From IMG/VR virus record IMGVR_UViG_3300045051_000838, positions 1 to 27,566 of that record: a DNA stretch of 27,566 nucleotides. One strand, written 5' to 3'. Of the stretch, positions 26,753-27,566 are shown piece after piece; position 1 is the first letter of the stretch, and each line of letters opens with the position of its first letter. A program made the translations under genes and the position numbers. This DNA is from a virus. The notes beneath the pieces are model-generated. The model did not search any database. It was not told the origin of the DNA and worked only from the letters and a program-made list of their open reading frames with translations.

Positions 26753-27340
26753 ATGCTTCAACCACTCATCCAAAACATCCCTAACTGGCAAGCGCTGACC
26801 AACAACGAGATTCTCTCGGTTCTCAATTCTCCATCCGAAGAGATTGAGAATTCGGAATTGCAGTCTTACGCTGGCGTCCAGTTGGTGCTTGGCATTGAGA
26901 AGACGGCCAAGCTAAAGCTGACGTTAGAGCGTACGTTGGCTGCTCTCGGTCAAATGCCGCAAAGCAGTGAAACGGATCGCCAGATTGCATTCTTAAACAT
27001 GCTTCACTGGGGACTGAGTAACACTAAAGTCAACTTCGCTGATCGTGATGTACGATCTGCTTTCGAAGCTTTCCGTCCTGTTCTTGAATCGATCGACATT
27101 CCCGTTGATCGGTTGTTGTCGATCGGCATTCAGCGAGTCTCCCCCTACGTCAAAGCTGGTGGCGTTGGCCTTGTGACGATTGAGCAAGTTAATGTTGCTG
27201 TTTGCTCTCTCAAGCTTGAAGCATGGAAGCAGCAACGCAAGCAGAAGGGAGCGACCGAGTACAACGATTTCATTGACGCAGTGGATCGGTATGACGGGAA
27301 CGGGCCTGAGCCTGATATTGCAGCATTCAACGTGGGGTAA
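26753..27340 (+). CDS. Unknown, helical protein
   Basis: This 195-residue protein from ATG 26753 is encoded six bases after the previous stop; there is no clear ribosome binding site, so it may be coupled. The sequence is helical and soluble (EEIENSELQSYAGVQLVLGI, EKTAKLKLTLERTLAALGQM, RDVRSAFEAFRPVLESIDIP). No motif allows an assignment. Confidence 0.6.
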   Translation: MLQPLIQNIPNWQALTNNEILSVLNSPSEEIENSELQSYAGVQLVLGIEKTAKLKLTLERTLAALGQMPQSSETDRQIAFLNMLHWGLSNTKVNFADRDVRSAFEAFRPVLESIDIPVDRLLSIGIQRVSPYVKAGGVGLVTIEQVNVAVCSLKLEAWKQQRKQKGATEYNDFIDAVDRYDGNGPEPDIAAFNVG

Positions 27341-27346
27341 TTGATT

Positions 27347-27566
27347 ATGGGAAGAGTTACAAAAGTAGAAACAACTCGGTTTGGTCGCTTGCTAAGCAAA
27401 CTAACGTTTGGGCTGTGGAGTCCATCGGTCACGTTTTCGCGGGCTTTTGACGCGAACCGCGGAGACTTTCTTCATATCGGGCCGGGTGTTAATTGCACGA
27501 TCAATGCTCCTGTCATTGGTCCGGGTAGTTCCGCAATGGAAGCCGTGCGATCTGGTAATTGGTCTG
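27347..27566 (+). CDS. Unknown protein, 3' end outside the window
   Basis: ATG 27347 begins MGRVTKVETTRFGRLLSKLT and continues (FGLWSPSVTFSRAFDANRGD, FLHIGPGVNCTINAPVIGPG) without a stop to the end of the window, giving 73 visible residues. It starts six bases after the upstream gene. The Gly-rich, beta-type sequence would suit a tail or fibre protein, but too little is present for a call. Confidence 0.55.
   Translation, partial: MGRVTKVETTRFGRLLSKLTFGLWSPSVTFSRAFDANRGDFLHIGPGVNCTINAPVIGPGSSAMEAVRSGNWS

Noticed and set aside
1-27566. tRNA genes, integrase, transposase, attachment sites and toxin-antitoxin genes
   Set aside because: I looked for their typical signatures and found none that I could support, so a prophage state cannot be decided from this window.

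Overview
The window reads as a contiguous piece of a double-stranded DNA tailed-phage or prophage genome. Every gene I can support lies on the + strand, with short gaps or overlaps. It opens inside a D5-type primase/helicase, passes a cluster of small accessory genes, and then enters a packaging and head module. That module holds terminase small and large subunits, a Mu gp29-like (DUF935) portal, a protease/scaffold-like protein, a head-fibre or decoration protein, the major capsid protein and a Mu gp36-like (DUF1320) connector. A D5 primase beside Mu-like head genes, with no transposase in view, suggests a mosaic phage that replicates autonomously. The host is not proven. A planctomycete of the Rhodopirellula/Pirellula kind is my best guess, from protein style (CxxC zinc ribbons, PKD-like secreted proteins, proline-rich linkers) and from a dispersed CCCTTTCCCTGGCGGG repeat; this is recollection, not a search result.

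Layout. 1-579: primase C-terminus. 580-945: probable non-coding repeat field that looks like replication iterons. 946-4153: four genes of unknown or regulatory type, including a protein ending in an RNA polymerase alpha-CTD-like domain. 4219-7613: terminase small and large subunits. 7671-9341: a small membrane protein, an RMF-like protein and a KTSC-domain protein. 9411-11099: portal. 11113-16580: a small gene, a Dam-type adenine methyltransferase and a 1,556-residue polyvalent protein (LPD1-like HEWGH domain and inorganic-pyrophosphatase-like domain). 16788-22489: head and connector genes. 22573-25051: two proteins with signal peptides flanking a papain-like cysteine peptidase. 25158-27566: a proline-rich protein, two overlapping membrane/coiled-coil genes that could belong to a lysis system, and unknown genes running off the end.

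The most striking object is in the large terminase. Codons 277-608 are an intein inserted next to the first catalytic Asp of the nuclease domain (extein RYWDKA / CTPG). The intein splicing blocks are all in the terminase frame. The homing endonuclease is not: a 223-residue HNH protein with two Cys4 fingers is encoded in another reading frame (6188-6859), with its own ATG. It starts where the N-terminal splicing domain ends and overlaps the C-terminal one. The terminase frame stays open throughout. This looks like a homing element in which splicing peptide and endonuclease are separate, overlapping genes.

Second, about 15 copies of a roughly 17-bp element (core CCTGGCGGG) are scattered through the window, in gaps and inside genes. 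Inside genes they fall in linkers; in front of some genes they supply the Shine-Dalgarno sequence. A second 12-bp motif, TCTGCAAGCCCA, recurs exactly in three intergenic gaps of the late region.
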